Shown here piece after piece: positions 56,270-64,000 of a stretch of 64,000 nt of DNA. The notes beneath the pieces are model-generated. The model searched no databases. It saw only the letters and a list, made by a program, of their open reading frames with translations, and had not been told where the DNA came from. The DNA comes from Gremmenia infestans (taxonomy: Eukaryota; Ascomycota; Leotiomycetes; Helotiales; Hamatocanthoscyphaceae). The stretch lies in NCBI GenBank assembly GCA_032629725.1, contig JAFEVB010000001.1:434001-498000 (forward strand), read 5' to 3'. Position numbers and translations under genes: made by a program. The first letter of the stretch is position 1, and the number at the start of each line of letters is the position of its first letter.

Positions 56270-58018
56270 ATGAGTTTCCCACTTAACCAGTTTCATTTCG
56301 ACCCAAAATTCTCCAACGTCTCAACACATTCGGTATCTTCAGCGCCTGATCAACGCTACCGGACTCTTGCACCTTCTACGCCATGGAAGACCGGAGGAAT
56401 GCGTCGCTTCCCTTGGTCGGGATTTCTATCGCTGCTCTTTGCTGTCCTTGCTGCGGCTAGCATGGTCGCTGTTCTCGTCATCTCGGATAGCAAACCAGTG
56501 ACTGGTTGGACTCTCTCGCCCGCCGTGTATCTCGCTATAGCGTCGACGGTTGCAAATATTCTCCTAAACCATGCTTTGTCTGAGGGGGTTCAGGTAGCTT
56601 GGTGGGTGAAATCCATGAAGCGGGGTTCGAATATCTCGGATATGCATAATATATGGTCACACGGAACAAGTCTGAGGAGGGCACTTATCTCGGGACGCTC
56701 ATTTAACCTCGTGGCAATGGCCTGTATAACCGTTGCTCTCGCTCCTGTGAACGGCCCCCTCTTGCAACGAGCATCGACCATTACAACTACGCCTCACAAT
56801 ACCGTGTCAACTCTTACAATTCTCGCAGCGCAAGAGTTCCCCACAGGATACACGGGGACTATTACAGGACGTGCACATGCCGTCGGCTTCGTTACTTCCA
56901 ACTTTAGTTCTGTCACGCAGGATTATGTACTCAAGCGGCCAATCAACGTAACCAACTCTGGTTGTCAAGGCCGTTGTTCCGGTCTTTTGCAAGCGGCTGG
57001 TTATGCCATCGATTGTCAAGAATCGGTCTTGTCGTTCAATCTTTCTACAGCGCTTGCAACTTCGAATGGCCAAGTGAACACTCAAATAACAAACGGTACG
57101 AACGTATTTACCACCAATTTTACATACACGGAAAATACACTTGGCGATAGCCAGGACGATTCCCGTCCATCGTTCAATTATACCTCGATGTACAAATCAG
57201 ATGGGCAGTGCTGGGGCGATCTCAACATTGCTCAATGTACCTTGGAGCCTGCCCTTTTGGAATATCATGTCATCTTAGTCAACGATACCATCAGCCTTGA
57301 TCCGGACTACACTTATAATGACGATCGTCTCATTCAATATGTGCCAGCCGTGGGTGACATTTCGCAGGGACCGACAACTCATGGAGGGATGTACCTTGCG
57401 CTAAATTCACTTTTCTCGTCCTCCGTTCACCTTCGGTTTACAGGTGCTGTTGGATACGACTTGCAATCAACTGGTGCTCCAGCACTTCAGTATGCCCAAG
57501 CCGGATTGGGCTCGGGCACTGAAGATGATATGTTTGCTTGCCCTACATACTGGAGTAATCCTACAGCTGATATGCTAGAAGCTACTCGGGAACTCGCGTT
57601 CCGGACGTCTCTCCATGCAGCCGACGCTACCAACGCTACAAATATTCAGACCGTCAACGCAAGCACAGAAAATATCGTCACAGTCTACCGCTCCCATTAT
57701 CTATATCTAGTCCTTGCTGTTGGATTCACTTTGCTCTCCACAGTATGCGTGATGCCTATCTTCCTGGGCTGGTGGAATCTTGGGAGGAATTTCACGCTCT
57801 CTCCTATTGAAATCGCAAAAGCGTTTGACGCGCCATCACTACTCAACTCAGATTCAAACTTGAATGCACAAGAGCTGCTGAGAGAAGTGGGTGATCGGCG
57901 TGTGAGGTATGGAGCCGTGGTTCTGGGAAATGGTGATAGTAAGGGTCAGGAGAAGTTGGTCCTTGGAGATCCAATGTATATCACGGATCCTGTAAAGGGC
58001 AGGATATATACTGGATGA
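56270..58018 (+). CDS. DUF3176-like polytopic membrane protein
   Basis: A single coding exon of 582 residues. Membrane segments are seen at about 49-72 (FPWSGFLSLLFAVLAAASMV...), 84-104 (AVYLAIASTVANILLNHAL), 144-160 (FNLVAMACITVALAPV) and 480-502 (YLYLVLAVGFTLLSTVCVMP). Between the third and fourth is a large domain of about 310 residues with many Asn-x-Ser/Thr sites and paired Cys (SGCQGRC, DCQE, QCWGDLNIAQC), so it should lie outside or in the lumen. The layout, including NHALSEGVQVAWWVKSMKRG after TM2, is that of the abundant fungal DUF3176-type proteins, whose function is unknown. The C-terminal 75 residues are cytosolic. A probable leader intron lies just upstream. Confidence 0.75.
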   Translation: MSFPLNQFHFDPKFSNVSTHSVSSAPDQRYRTLAPSTPWKTGGMRRFPWSGFLSLLFAVLAAASMVAVLVISDSKPVTGWTLSPAVYLAIASTVANILLNHALSEGVQVAWWVKSMKRGSNISDMHNIWSHGTSLRRALISGRSFNLVAMACITVALAPVNGPLLQRASTITTTPHNTVSTLTILAAQEFPTGYTGTITGRAHAVGFVTSNFSSVTQDYVLKRPINVTNSGCQGRCSGLLQAAGYAIDCQESVLSFNLSTALATSNGQVNTQITNGTNVFTTNFTYTENTLGDSQDDSRPSFNYTSMYKSDGQCWGDLNIAQCTLEPALLEYHVILVNDTISLDPDYTYNDDRLIQYVPAVGDISQGPTTHGGMYLALNSLFSSSVHLRFTGAVGYDLQSTGAPALQYAQAGLGSGTEDDMFACPTYWSNPTADMLEATRELAFRTSLHAADATNATNIQTVNASTENIVTVYRSHYLYLVLAVGFTLLSTVCVMPIFLGWWNLGRNFTLSPIEIAKAFDAPSLLNSDSNLNAQELLREVGDRRVRYGAVVLGNGDSKGQEKLVLGDPMYITDPVKGRIYTG

Positions 58019-58153
58019 ATCCTGTTTAATATTGATTTTGTTTGTTTGTTTGGATACAATTTATGGTACTTCTGCTGAAGTGAATCAAGGTTCTGAGTAT
58101 CTCCTGAGGCTGAACGTCAAAAGTAAGGCTTATTATTTCTACTTCCGCCCCAT

Positions 58154-59070
58154 CTAACCTGGCCCTAAAGCAGCAGCCTCGTTATTGAAACCTGCACCAC
58201 TGTTCCCACCATTATCCTTCGTCCGTTTTTGAATCTCGTTAACTGCCTCGTCGACCCCTTTAACAATTACCGTAGGTCCACCACTTGCCAACTCGCCTAA
58301 TTTATCGGTCCACCCCCCTTTCCCATGATGACCACCCGCTCTGTCAATCCACGCAGCTTGCATACCAGCAGCTCTCGCGCCCACGACATCAAACGGGTTC
58401 CCGCTCACGAGCCAAATATCCACCATATCCCCTGCCTTCTTCCCAACCTTCTCCGCAAGGTGCGTGTAGACTTTCGGATCCGGCTTGTAGGCTTTGACTT
58501 CCTCTACGGTCACGAGACCTTTGAAAACGGAGGCATGAGATAATAATGAAGGTGAATGGTTTACGGATGATGATACCATGGCGTCTGTACCGTTTGAGAA
58601 AACGTAGGCGTCGATTGAGCGGCTGCTGGCAAGTGCTTTTAGGGCGGGTGGCACGTCGGGGAAGGTGCCGAGGGAGTCGTAGGCTTTCATAAGCTTGCTG
58701 ATATCGATATCTGAGAGCGAGAGGCTGAGTTCGTCTAAAGCGTGCCGGAGAGATGTATTGGTGATTTCTGAGAAGGGTTTATAGAGACCTGGAGTTTTTC
58801 TGGTCAGTGACTAACTACATAAGCTGGGGAGGGTAGGGTCAGATCTTACCCATGCTGTTCATCCTCCAGGTATATTCCAACTGGAACCTATTGCTATGAG
58901 AACTTCAACTCATACAATCTTATGATGCTGACTTGCCTTCTCCATAATGCAGCTATAGACTGGGCTTTCTCGTCCCCAAAGTGAGTAGCGAGTTCCTTGG
59001 CAATACTCTCGGTTGAGAGTAACGTGCCGTACAAGTCAAATGCAATTACAGTCTTATTTCCCGAGGACAT
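58154..59070 (-). CDS. HAD-superfamily (S)-2-haloacid dehalogenase-like hydrolase
   Basis: Three exons (59070-58937, 58887-58850, 58788-58154) give 268 residues. VIAFDLYGTLLS holds the nucleophile Asp12; YVFSNGTDAM is motif II, AYKPDPKVY brings the conserved Lys, and WLVSGNPFDVVGARAAGMQA the acidic motif III/IV region. This is the type II (L-DEX) haloacid dehalogenase pattern. The first intron must start with GCAAGT at 58936 to give the family signature WRRFQLEYTWRMNSMG; the nearby GT option leads to a stop. The enzyme class removes halide from 2-haloacids by way of an aspartyl ester, though fungal members often have unknown natural substrates. I start at MSSGNK; an ATG 12 codons upstream is in frame but leader-like. 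The C-terminal 25 residues are Gly/Asn-rich. Confidence 0.87.
58888..58936 (-). other. GC-AG intron in the dehalogenase gene
   Basis: Donor AG|GCAAGT and acceptor CAATAG|G, 49 nt. It restores the family motif across the junction, whereas a GT donor four bases on (CAA|GTCAGC) gives a frame that stops after 13 codons. Confidence 0.75.
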
Positions 59071-59603
59071 GACTACTACTAATTGAAATGAAAATAGATG
59101 AACCAAGGATGTTGATAAGAAAGCTGGAGAGTACAGGTACTAGTAGATGATTCCGTCTAAAAGGTGGGGTTACATATGATGACGCAAGCGGGGTATAGTA
59201 CTGTAACAACAAATTCAAATTTTGTCGAGACTTTCAACGGTCTCAAGTTCTATCAGTATCTGATAAATGGGTACACATCTGATATGATCTGAACAGGATA
59301 TTCGAATATAAACCTTTTTGTGTTAATACTTGTCGAAGCACATGGAAACATAAAGGCCATTTTTACAACGGTGTACTTTAGGCGCCGATATATTACCGTA
59401 ACATTTACAGAACTGAGGTACCAGATCTAGCTCTAGAATTTGATCGAATGCTTATTGTCTCGGCGAATCCAAGACGGAGAAGAGTCACTCGGGGAAACCA
59501 CATTTAAGTATCTATTAAGCTTCTCGGGTCCACCCGAGCTGCATAATATCTATAGTATCATCCCAGATCCATCCGGATTGATCACCTTACCATCCATCTC
59601 GTG
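59071..59603. other. divergent promoter region
   Basis: 533 bp between the dehalogenase and HNH-protein starts. AT-rich, no ORF. Confidence 0.5.
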
Positions 59604-60424
59604 ATGAAGGACGAAAACGAAGAACATAACTTCCAACTCTTTCGAGAATGTCTGTCTACGCCACTTATTGAGAAATCATCCATTGCTCCAACAAAGAAAG
59701 TTCGAAAGGCTCGTGCGGGGCGTAAGACGGCTATCAAGCCCGTCTCAGCCTCAGCGGAAGAGCCCGATGATGCAGCTGAGCTCGCGGATTTCATAGATGT
59801 AAGTATCGGACTTTAAAACCGAGATTCCTAAATCTTAATACATGTGAACCCTAGTATCTGGCCACAGAAATCTTCACAAATCTCCCACCCGAGCTCCAAA
59901 CACTCACATACTCAACATGGCTCAATACGTCCTCTCTACAAAACCAATATAGCATCCCCGTCCCACCGGACACCATATCTAAGCTCATAAACACCCTCCC
60001 ACTATCAGTAACCGACACCCTAACAACCTACTCAATCCTCAGCCCCACAAAAACAACCCTTGAATTCCTCACACCAGTTCTGATATCCTACCTCGAGACC
60101 CTGACCACCGCTCCTCTACCAGGGTCCCAACTGCGCGCCAAAGCAACAGAATGTGAGATCTGTCTGCGGGAATGGGTACCGTTGACGTTCCATCATCTGA
60201 TACCGAGAGCCGTGCACGCAAAAGTTTTGAAGCGGGGCTGGCATACGGAGGATAGACTGGAGAGTGTGGCATGGCTGTGCAGGGCGTGCCACAGCTTCGT
60301 CCATCGGGTTGCGAGCCATGAAGAGCTGGCCAGGGAGTGGTTCACAGTGGAGAGGTTGATGGAGAGGGAGGACGTGAGGAGGTTTGGGGAGTGGGTGGGT
60401 AGGGTGAGGTGGAAGGCTACTTAG
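59604..60424 (+). CDS. HNH-type zinc/nuclease-fold protein
   Basis: Two exons (59604-59798 and 59855-60424) give 254 residues, joined in phase 0. The N-terminal 65 residues are basic and low-complexity (KKVRKARAGRKTAIKP). Residues about 165-235 contain CEICLREW, TFHHLIPRAVHAK and CRACHSFVH, a CxxC-HH-CxxCH arrangement of the HNH (treble-clef) fold in which HH would be the nuclease/metal residues. Similar proteins are widespread in filamentous fungi as stand-alone genes with unknown function. Nuclease activity is inferred from the motif only. No sign of mobility (no repeat, no intein-like or integrase partner) is seen around it, so it looks like a resident gene. Confidence 0.8.
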
Positions 60425-60597
60425 GTAGGTGGATTGATATTGGGACTTACAGATGCGCGAAGATGATAAATCGTTGGGGATGAGAGGAAAGTGTATGTTT
60501 CAAGATGACATTGGGCTATCAGCTGTGGTTTTTGGTTGAACGTCTTTGAGAAAATGCTTGTCCTTCAGTCAATTGACACCCCGTTTTGAAACCCCGA

Positions 60598-61100
60598 CTA
60601 ACTCGTGAAGTCTGCTATTTCTTGCTTGGCACCTTCAATAGCCGGAACCCAGGGTACTCTGCTTCTCGTGAAGAGCTCGACTTGAGGAACATACTCCGAA
60701 GAAGCATCTTTTCCATCAATACAGCCAGCTTTGATCACCATTACGCCAGGATATCCGTCGCTGGTCCGATACAGAAGACTTCCGCACTCTGCACAAGCAC
60801 TGTTTAACAAATAAGTATGATGCATTTTAACAAAATGGAAAACGAATATAGGGTTTCGATTCCTGGTAAGGCAAAGGGTACGGACTGGTTGGTAATTGTG
60901 TTGCCACTGTTGGCGACCTTAGACCAAGTTTTGAGTTCACCAGAGAGAACTTTGAGCTCATCGGTAGACCATAGAATATTGAGGGCAAATGCCGCGCCAG
61001 TGAGCTTTCGCTCGTCGAGACAATGGCAGCGGAAGTTGAGGATTGGGGTTTCGCCGTAGGAGATGCGGTTAGCGCCGTAGAGACAGGAGGATTGAGTCAT
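60598..61100 (-). CDS. GFA (glutathione-dependent formaldehyde-activating)/Mss4-like protein
   Basis: Two exons (61100-60886 and 60799-60598, donor GTCCGT) give 138 residues, a normal length. SSCLYGANRISY, NFRCHCLDERKLTGAAFA and, after the splice, ITNHACAECGSLLYR with GVMVIKAGCID reproduce the GFA/CENP-V zinc fold with its two zinc sites. One ligand is changed: the family usually has CHCxxCRK, here CHCLDERK, so the third Cys is Glu. This could weaken the catalytic zinc. The original activity is S-hydroxymethylglutathione synthesis, but most fungal members are of unknown function. Only the splice chosen joins the two CxxC halves. Confidence 0.85.
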
Positions 61101-62168
61101 TGTGGATTTGAGTGTTTTTGGTTGTTGTTGGTGTCGAGTTTTGTGGAATGGAATGTGTTTCTTGGTGATTGAGGAATTGGAAGTGGAAATGAATGCATTG
61201 AAAGAGAAGGGAATACATTTTCCTTTATAGATTTGAGATCTGAGAGGTCTTTTCTTTCAGCTTTCTGTCTTCTCTCGGCAGGTAACAAGAGTCAAGACAA
61301 AACTTGGTCATCATACGGTACCTCTCCTCAATCAACTTTGATCGTAATTTGCGGCCATGATACTATCTGCAAGCACAGTCCCGCTACGAGTGAGAATTTA
61401 GCGTTCGTGTAGTAAGGTTATAAACGCTTTCTCCACGGTTTTGGTGGAGATTAATAATCACTTTATTTCCAAAAGGAGCAAATGCGATAACCAATTGCAA
61501 GTTGACAATAGCTTGGCTTCAAAAGACTTAGAAGGAAAAGTCATAAACAGAAGCTGCTGTACAAAGATGACAAAGGTTTTACTTTAGATCGATCGACGAG
61601 AAAAGAATCTGGTGTGGTAGGATGTCCTTGACCCCAGCTTATGAGGATTACTCATCTTGAATAGGTTGATATGATGGCCTTTTGAAGCCATTCGAGCCAG
61701 GATTTGGAATAAAGTCCTGTTCAGCGATAACATTTCTAGTCTTAGTCCATCTAGATGATTAGAAATAATTCCGTCGGGAGAGATTTAGACCACGGAGGGG
61801 AAAGCGAAGAAGAGAGAAGCTGGCGAAGGCTCGATGGCTAATATCGAAGGCCAGAAACTTGATATGTTTTCATCTGTGATAGAAGATGTAATACGCTACT
61901 ACATTGTAGAACGTAATGTAGGCGAAATTGGGTGTCTGTAGAGAAGAAAGGATGGTTGACTGGGGGTACAAAAGTTTACAGTAGCGGGCGGCAACTTTTC
62001 AGCCTCGTCGCGAGACGCGTTTTCCTGAGGAAACCGCGACGTCCAGCCCAAAATACCGCCACAATGTCTCTCGAAATATGAAGCATTCTCCTTGGGACCT
62101 TCGAATACAACAACATGTCATAAATCTCCGACCAGATTGTACATGAATGTCCAACAGATTTCAGAGAA
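61101..62168. other. divergent upstream region, GFA-like gene and APC1
   Basis: 1.07 kb with no credible ORF; presumably the promoters and leaders of both genes. Confidence 0.5.
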
Positions 62169-64000
62169 ATGGCTTCGGTCGTTTCGTTAGGCCTGCATCA
62201 ACCTACAGGGCTTCGGCATGCAGTCCAAGAACACCTCCTACCTGCAGACCCGCCCAATACCTCATATACCTGGGACAATCACTTTGAAAACGATGCCGGC
62301 TCGACATACGATTCGATCGTGGATGAAGACGAGTTGCTTGTAACCCCACGATGTGTTATTTGGTCGAGAGGAGGGGTCTACCGCAAAAGCTATAAATTTG
62401 ACCTGGAGAATGAGCCGGTCAGCCAGGCCTTGTTGACCTATTTTCCCAGTATTGGGCCTCTCGAATCTAAGGACACAACGTCTACGCAGAAAAATGGGGG
62501 CTCTAAGAGGTCGGCGGCCATCGTAGTCTTCTTGAAGACTCAGGCGCATGTTTACTTTCTCTCTGGCACGAGCCATGTTATACATCTGCCATTCGAGGTC
62601 GAATCTGCGATTGCTGCTCCAAATGGCATTATAGTACAGCGAAAACTCCGAGTCGATAATCTTGTCCCGGCTTCTTTGAAGTTTCCGAAAGTACCTCCAA
62701 ATTCCTTCGTTTCGTCACAACCGCAGCCATGGTCTGCAGCAAGCTCTCAGCAGTCCACCTTCTCGATCGCCGACCTTGGAGCGCCGAAACAATATTCGAC
62801 GCGATTCAGCTCTACATTAAAGGATTTGTGGGATCCTCCAGCTCTGAAGAACGATGCAAACTGGCCACGGTTATTCTCCCTTACGGATCCTCTTTCTGAG
62901 ATGGGTTTGATAGTGGAGGGACCTTCGAAACCTAATAGCAAGGGACATCGGAGGAGCTCAGGAAAATTTACTGCGTTGGATACGGCAGAAGAAATACTGC
63001 ATGTCTCACGTCGAGGAGAGTTCTCTGACAAAGACACCGAACATCCTCTTGTTCTGGCCTTGACATTAAACCGGGAAACCAGCATGTACACTGTCTGGAA
63101 GCTGTCGTATATTAACGAAGAGTCTGCGAGCGAAAAACGCCGCGTTGCAAGTGACACGGCTCGTCGAAGAAGTTCTTTCGTTCCCGGTACAGCAACCGGA
63201 GCTACAACTCCAATCTTGAGTAGCCAGCCAAATTTTAGGGAAAGTCTTGGGGGCAATGCTGCTGGAATAGGGCTGAAATTAGGCAAGAAGCAGGCTGATG
63301 TTACGAAAGATAAACCAGTCGATGTAGCTGCTGCCATCGATCCCGACTGGGAAAACCCTACAAACCCAAGAAGGAAGTCTCGTCGTGTAAGCTCTATGCT
63401 TGCACGAGCAGATCTTTCCGCCAACCATGAACGATCAGCATTTTCTGAACTTGCCACAGGCCATCAGCATACGACAAACAGACGCGGAGAGTCTTTAGGG
63501 AGTCAGCATGGTAGAGTCAGTAACGGAGTCTATGGCGGAACCGGTGGACCTAGTTTATCACAACCGTCACAATTCAACCATAGCCTTAATAGCTTTTTGG
63601 AAGCCCCTGTAGATGAGCTGCTCGATGAGCTTCGTGCGGGTGGGGATTTTGAAGGATTCCATAACATGGGCCTCGACGATGAGGAATTCGACGCTTTGAA
63701 ACAAGAAGTTGTTCTCTCCAAGGTCTGCGATGTACCCGCTGAACACAGCAATGTCCGGTATTCGAGTCAGCATATGCCTGCTGCAAGTCAATGTAAGATA
63801 TTCATGCTTACTGCGCCGCCTTCTGCCGCTGATGAGCGGTTGGGAAATGCCATTGTTATATGCGTCCTAGATTTGGATGAGAAAAGGCTCCTTGTCCTGA
63901 CGCTTTACAAGAACAATCTCGATACTAAGGAGAATCATCTTAACGGGAAAAAAAGAGAAAATCATATTTCTTTAGGCCCAAACCCTATCATGAGAGCGAA
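62169..64000 (+). CDS. APC1: anaphase-promoting complex subunit 1 (BimE/Cut4), N-terminal part
   Basis: Open without a stop from ATG 62169 to the right edge (610 codons), so it is partial. The start MASVVSLGLHQPTGLRHAVQ and the following YTWD segment match fungal APC1/BimE N-termini. DELLVTPRCVIWSRGGVYRK, VVFLKTQAHVYFLSG and HVIHLPFEVESAIAAPNGII are the first blades of its N-terminal WD-type propeller. TLNRETSMYTVWKLSYI follows, then a long Ser/Arg-rich, likely phosphorylated loop (about 320-500) before the next blades. APC1 is the largest scaffold of the anaphase-promoting complex, a nuclear ubiquitin ligase for cyclins and securin. No intron is seen within the window. A 236-codon antisense open frame at 62747-63457 is a shadow of this gene. 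Confidence 0.88.
   Translation, partial: MASVVSLGLHQPTGLRHAVQEHLLPADPPNTSYTWDNHFENDAGSTYDSIVDEDELLVTPRCVIWSRGGVYRKSYKFDLENEPVSQALLTYFPSIGPLESKDTTSTQKNGGSKRSAAIVVFLKTQAHVYFLSGTSHVIHLPFEVESAIAAPNGIIVQRKLRVDNLVPASLKFPKVPPNSFVSSQPQPWSAASSQQSTFSIADLGAPKQYSTRFSSTLKDLWDPPALKNDANWPRLFSLTDPLSEMGLIVEGPSKPNSKGHRRSSGKFTALDTAEEILHVSRRGEFSDKDTEHPLVLALTLNRETSMYTVWKLSYINEESASEKRRVASDTARRRSSFVPGTATGATTPILSSQPNFRESLGGNAAGIGLKLGKKQADVTKDKPVDVAAAIDPDWENPTNPRRKSRRVSSMLARADLSANHERSAFSELATGHQHTTNRRGESLGSQHGRVSNGVYGGTGGPSLSQPSQFNHSLNSFLEAPVDELLDELRAGGDFEGFHNMGLDDEEFDALKQEVVLSKVCDVPAEHSNVRYSSQHMPAASQCKIFMLTAPPSAADERLGNAIVICVLDLDEKRLLVLTLYKNNLDTKENHLNGKKRENHISLGPNPIMRA

Noticed and set aside
59604..60424. HNH protein as a homing endonuclease or mobile element
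   Set aside because: No intron, intein or repeat context; it has its own spliced gene structure like stand-alone fungal HNH proteins.
62747..63457. 236-codon open frame on the minus strand
   Set aside because: Lies wholly inside the well-recognised APC1 coding frame; an antisense shadow.

Overview
The window is nuclear DNA of a filamentous ascomycete. Most multi-exon genes use short introns (about 45-110 nt) with GTAAGT-type donors, and several have ACTAAC/CTAAT-type branch points. Genes are unclustered, intergenic spaces carry many microsatellites, and the gene set is typical of Pezizomycotina: a LaeA-type methyltransferase, a QutR-like protein, BimE/APC1, fungal Nup37 and a SYT1-type Arf exchange factor. 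Leotiomycetes is my best guess, from the general feel of the proteins and not from any database search. No plasmid, phage, CRISPR, rRNA or tRNA gene was found.

Layout. 0-5.9 kb: a decayed Zn2Cys6 regulator cut by the left edge, a small SRPBCC-fold protein and a frame-broken C2H2 zinc-finger gene. 5.9-10.6 kb: two divergently transcribed secreted-protein genes, one cysteine-rich of unknown function and one HExxH metallopeptidase. 10.8-18.1 kb: an F-box-like protein, then a possible metabolic neighbourhood of a 3-dehydroquinase/shikimate-dehydrogenase-like fusion, an FAD-dependent amadoriase-like oxidase and an ACS-family MFS permease. 19.9-25 kb: a membrane acyltransferase and eIF2A. 25.8-27.9 kb: a SAM methyltransferase in 12 small exons. 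31.5-36.3 kb: a large Sec7/PH Arf-GEF preceded by a 3.5 kb microsatellite-rich spacer. 37.4-46.9 kb: a damaged polytopic membrane protein gene, Nup37, a multiply broken MFS transporter and a secreted PAF-acetylhydrolase-like esterase. 48.7-58 kb: an O-fucosyltransferase-like type II membrane protein, an unknown protein and a single-exon membrane protein, separated by long gene-poor spacers. 58.2-64 kb: a haloacid dehalogenase with a GC-AG intron, an HNH-type protein, a GFA/Mss4-fold enzyme and the N-terminal part of APC1, which runs off the right edge.

Housekeeping genes (eIF2A, Sec7 GEF, Nup37, APC1) are intact. They alternate with accessory genes, of which at least four are decayed: the Zn2Cys6 and C2H2 regulators, the membrane protein at 37.4 kb and the MFS transporter at 43.2 kb. 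The exon structures given were assembled by hand from splice sites, phase continuity and family motifs, and have not been tested against RNA data. I found no convincing wholly new system. The most unusual items are the dehydroquinase joined to a degenerate shikimate-dehydrogenase domain, the secreted protein with a duplicated CxC module, and the gene-decay pattern.
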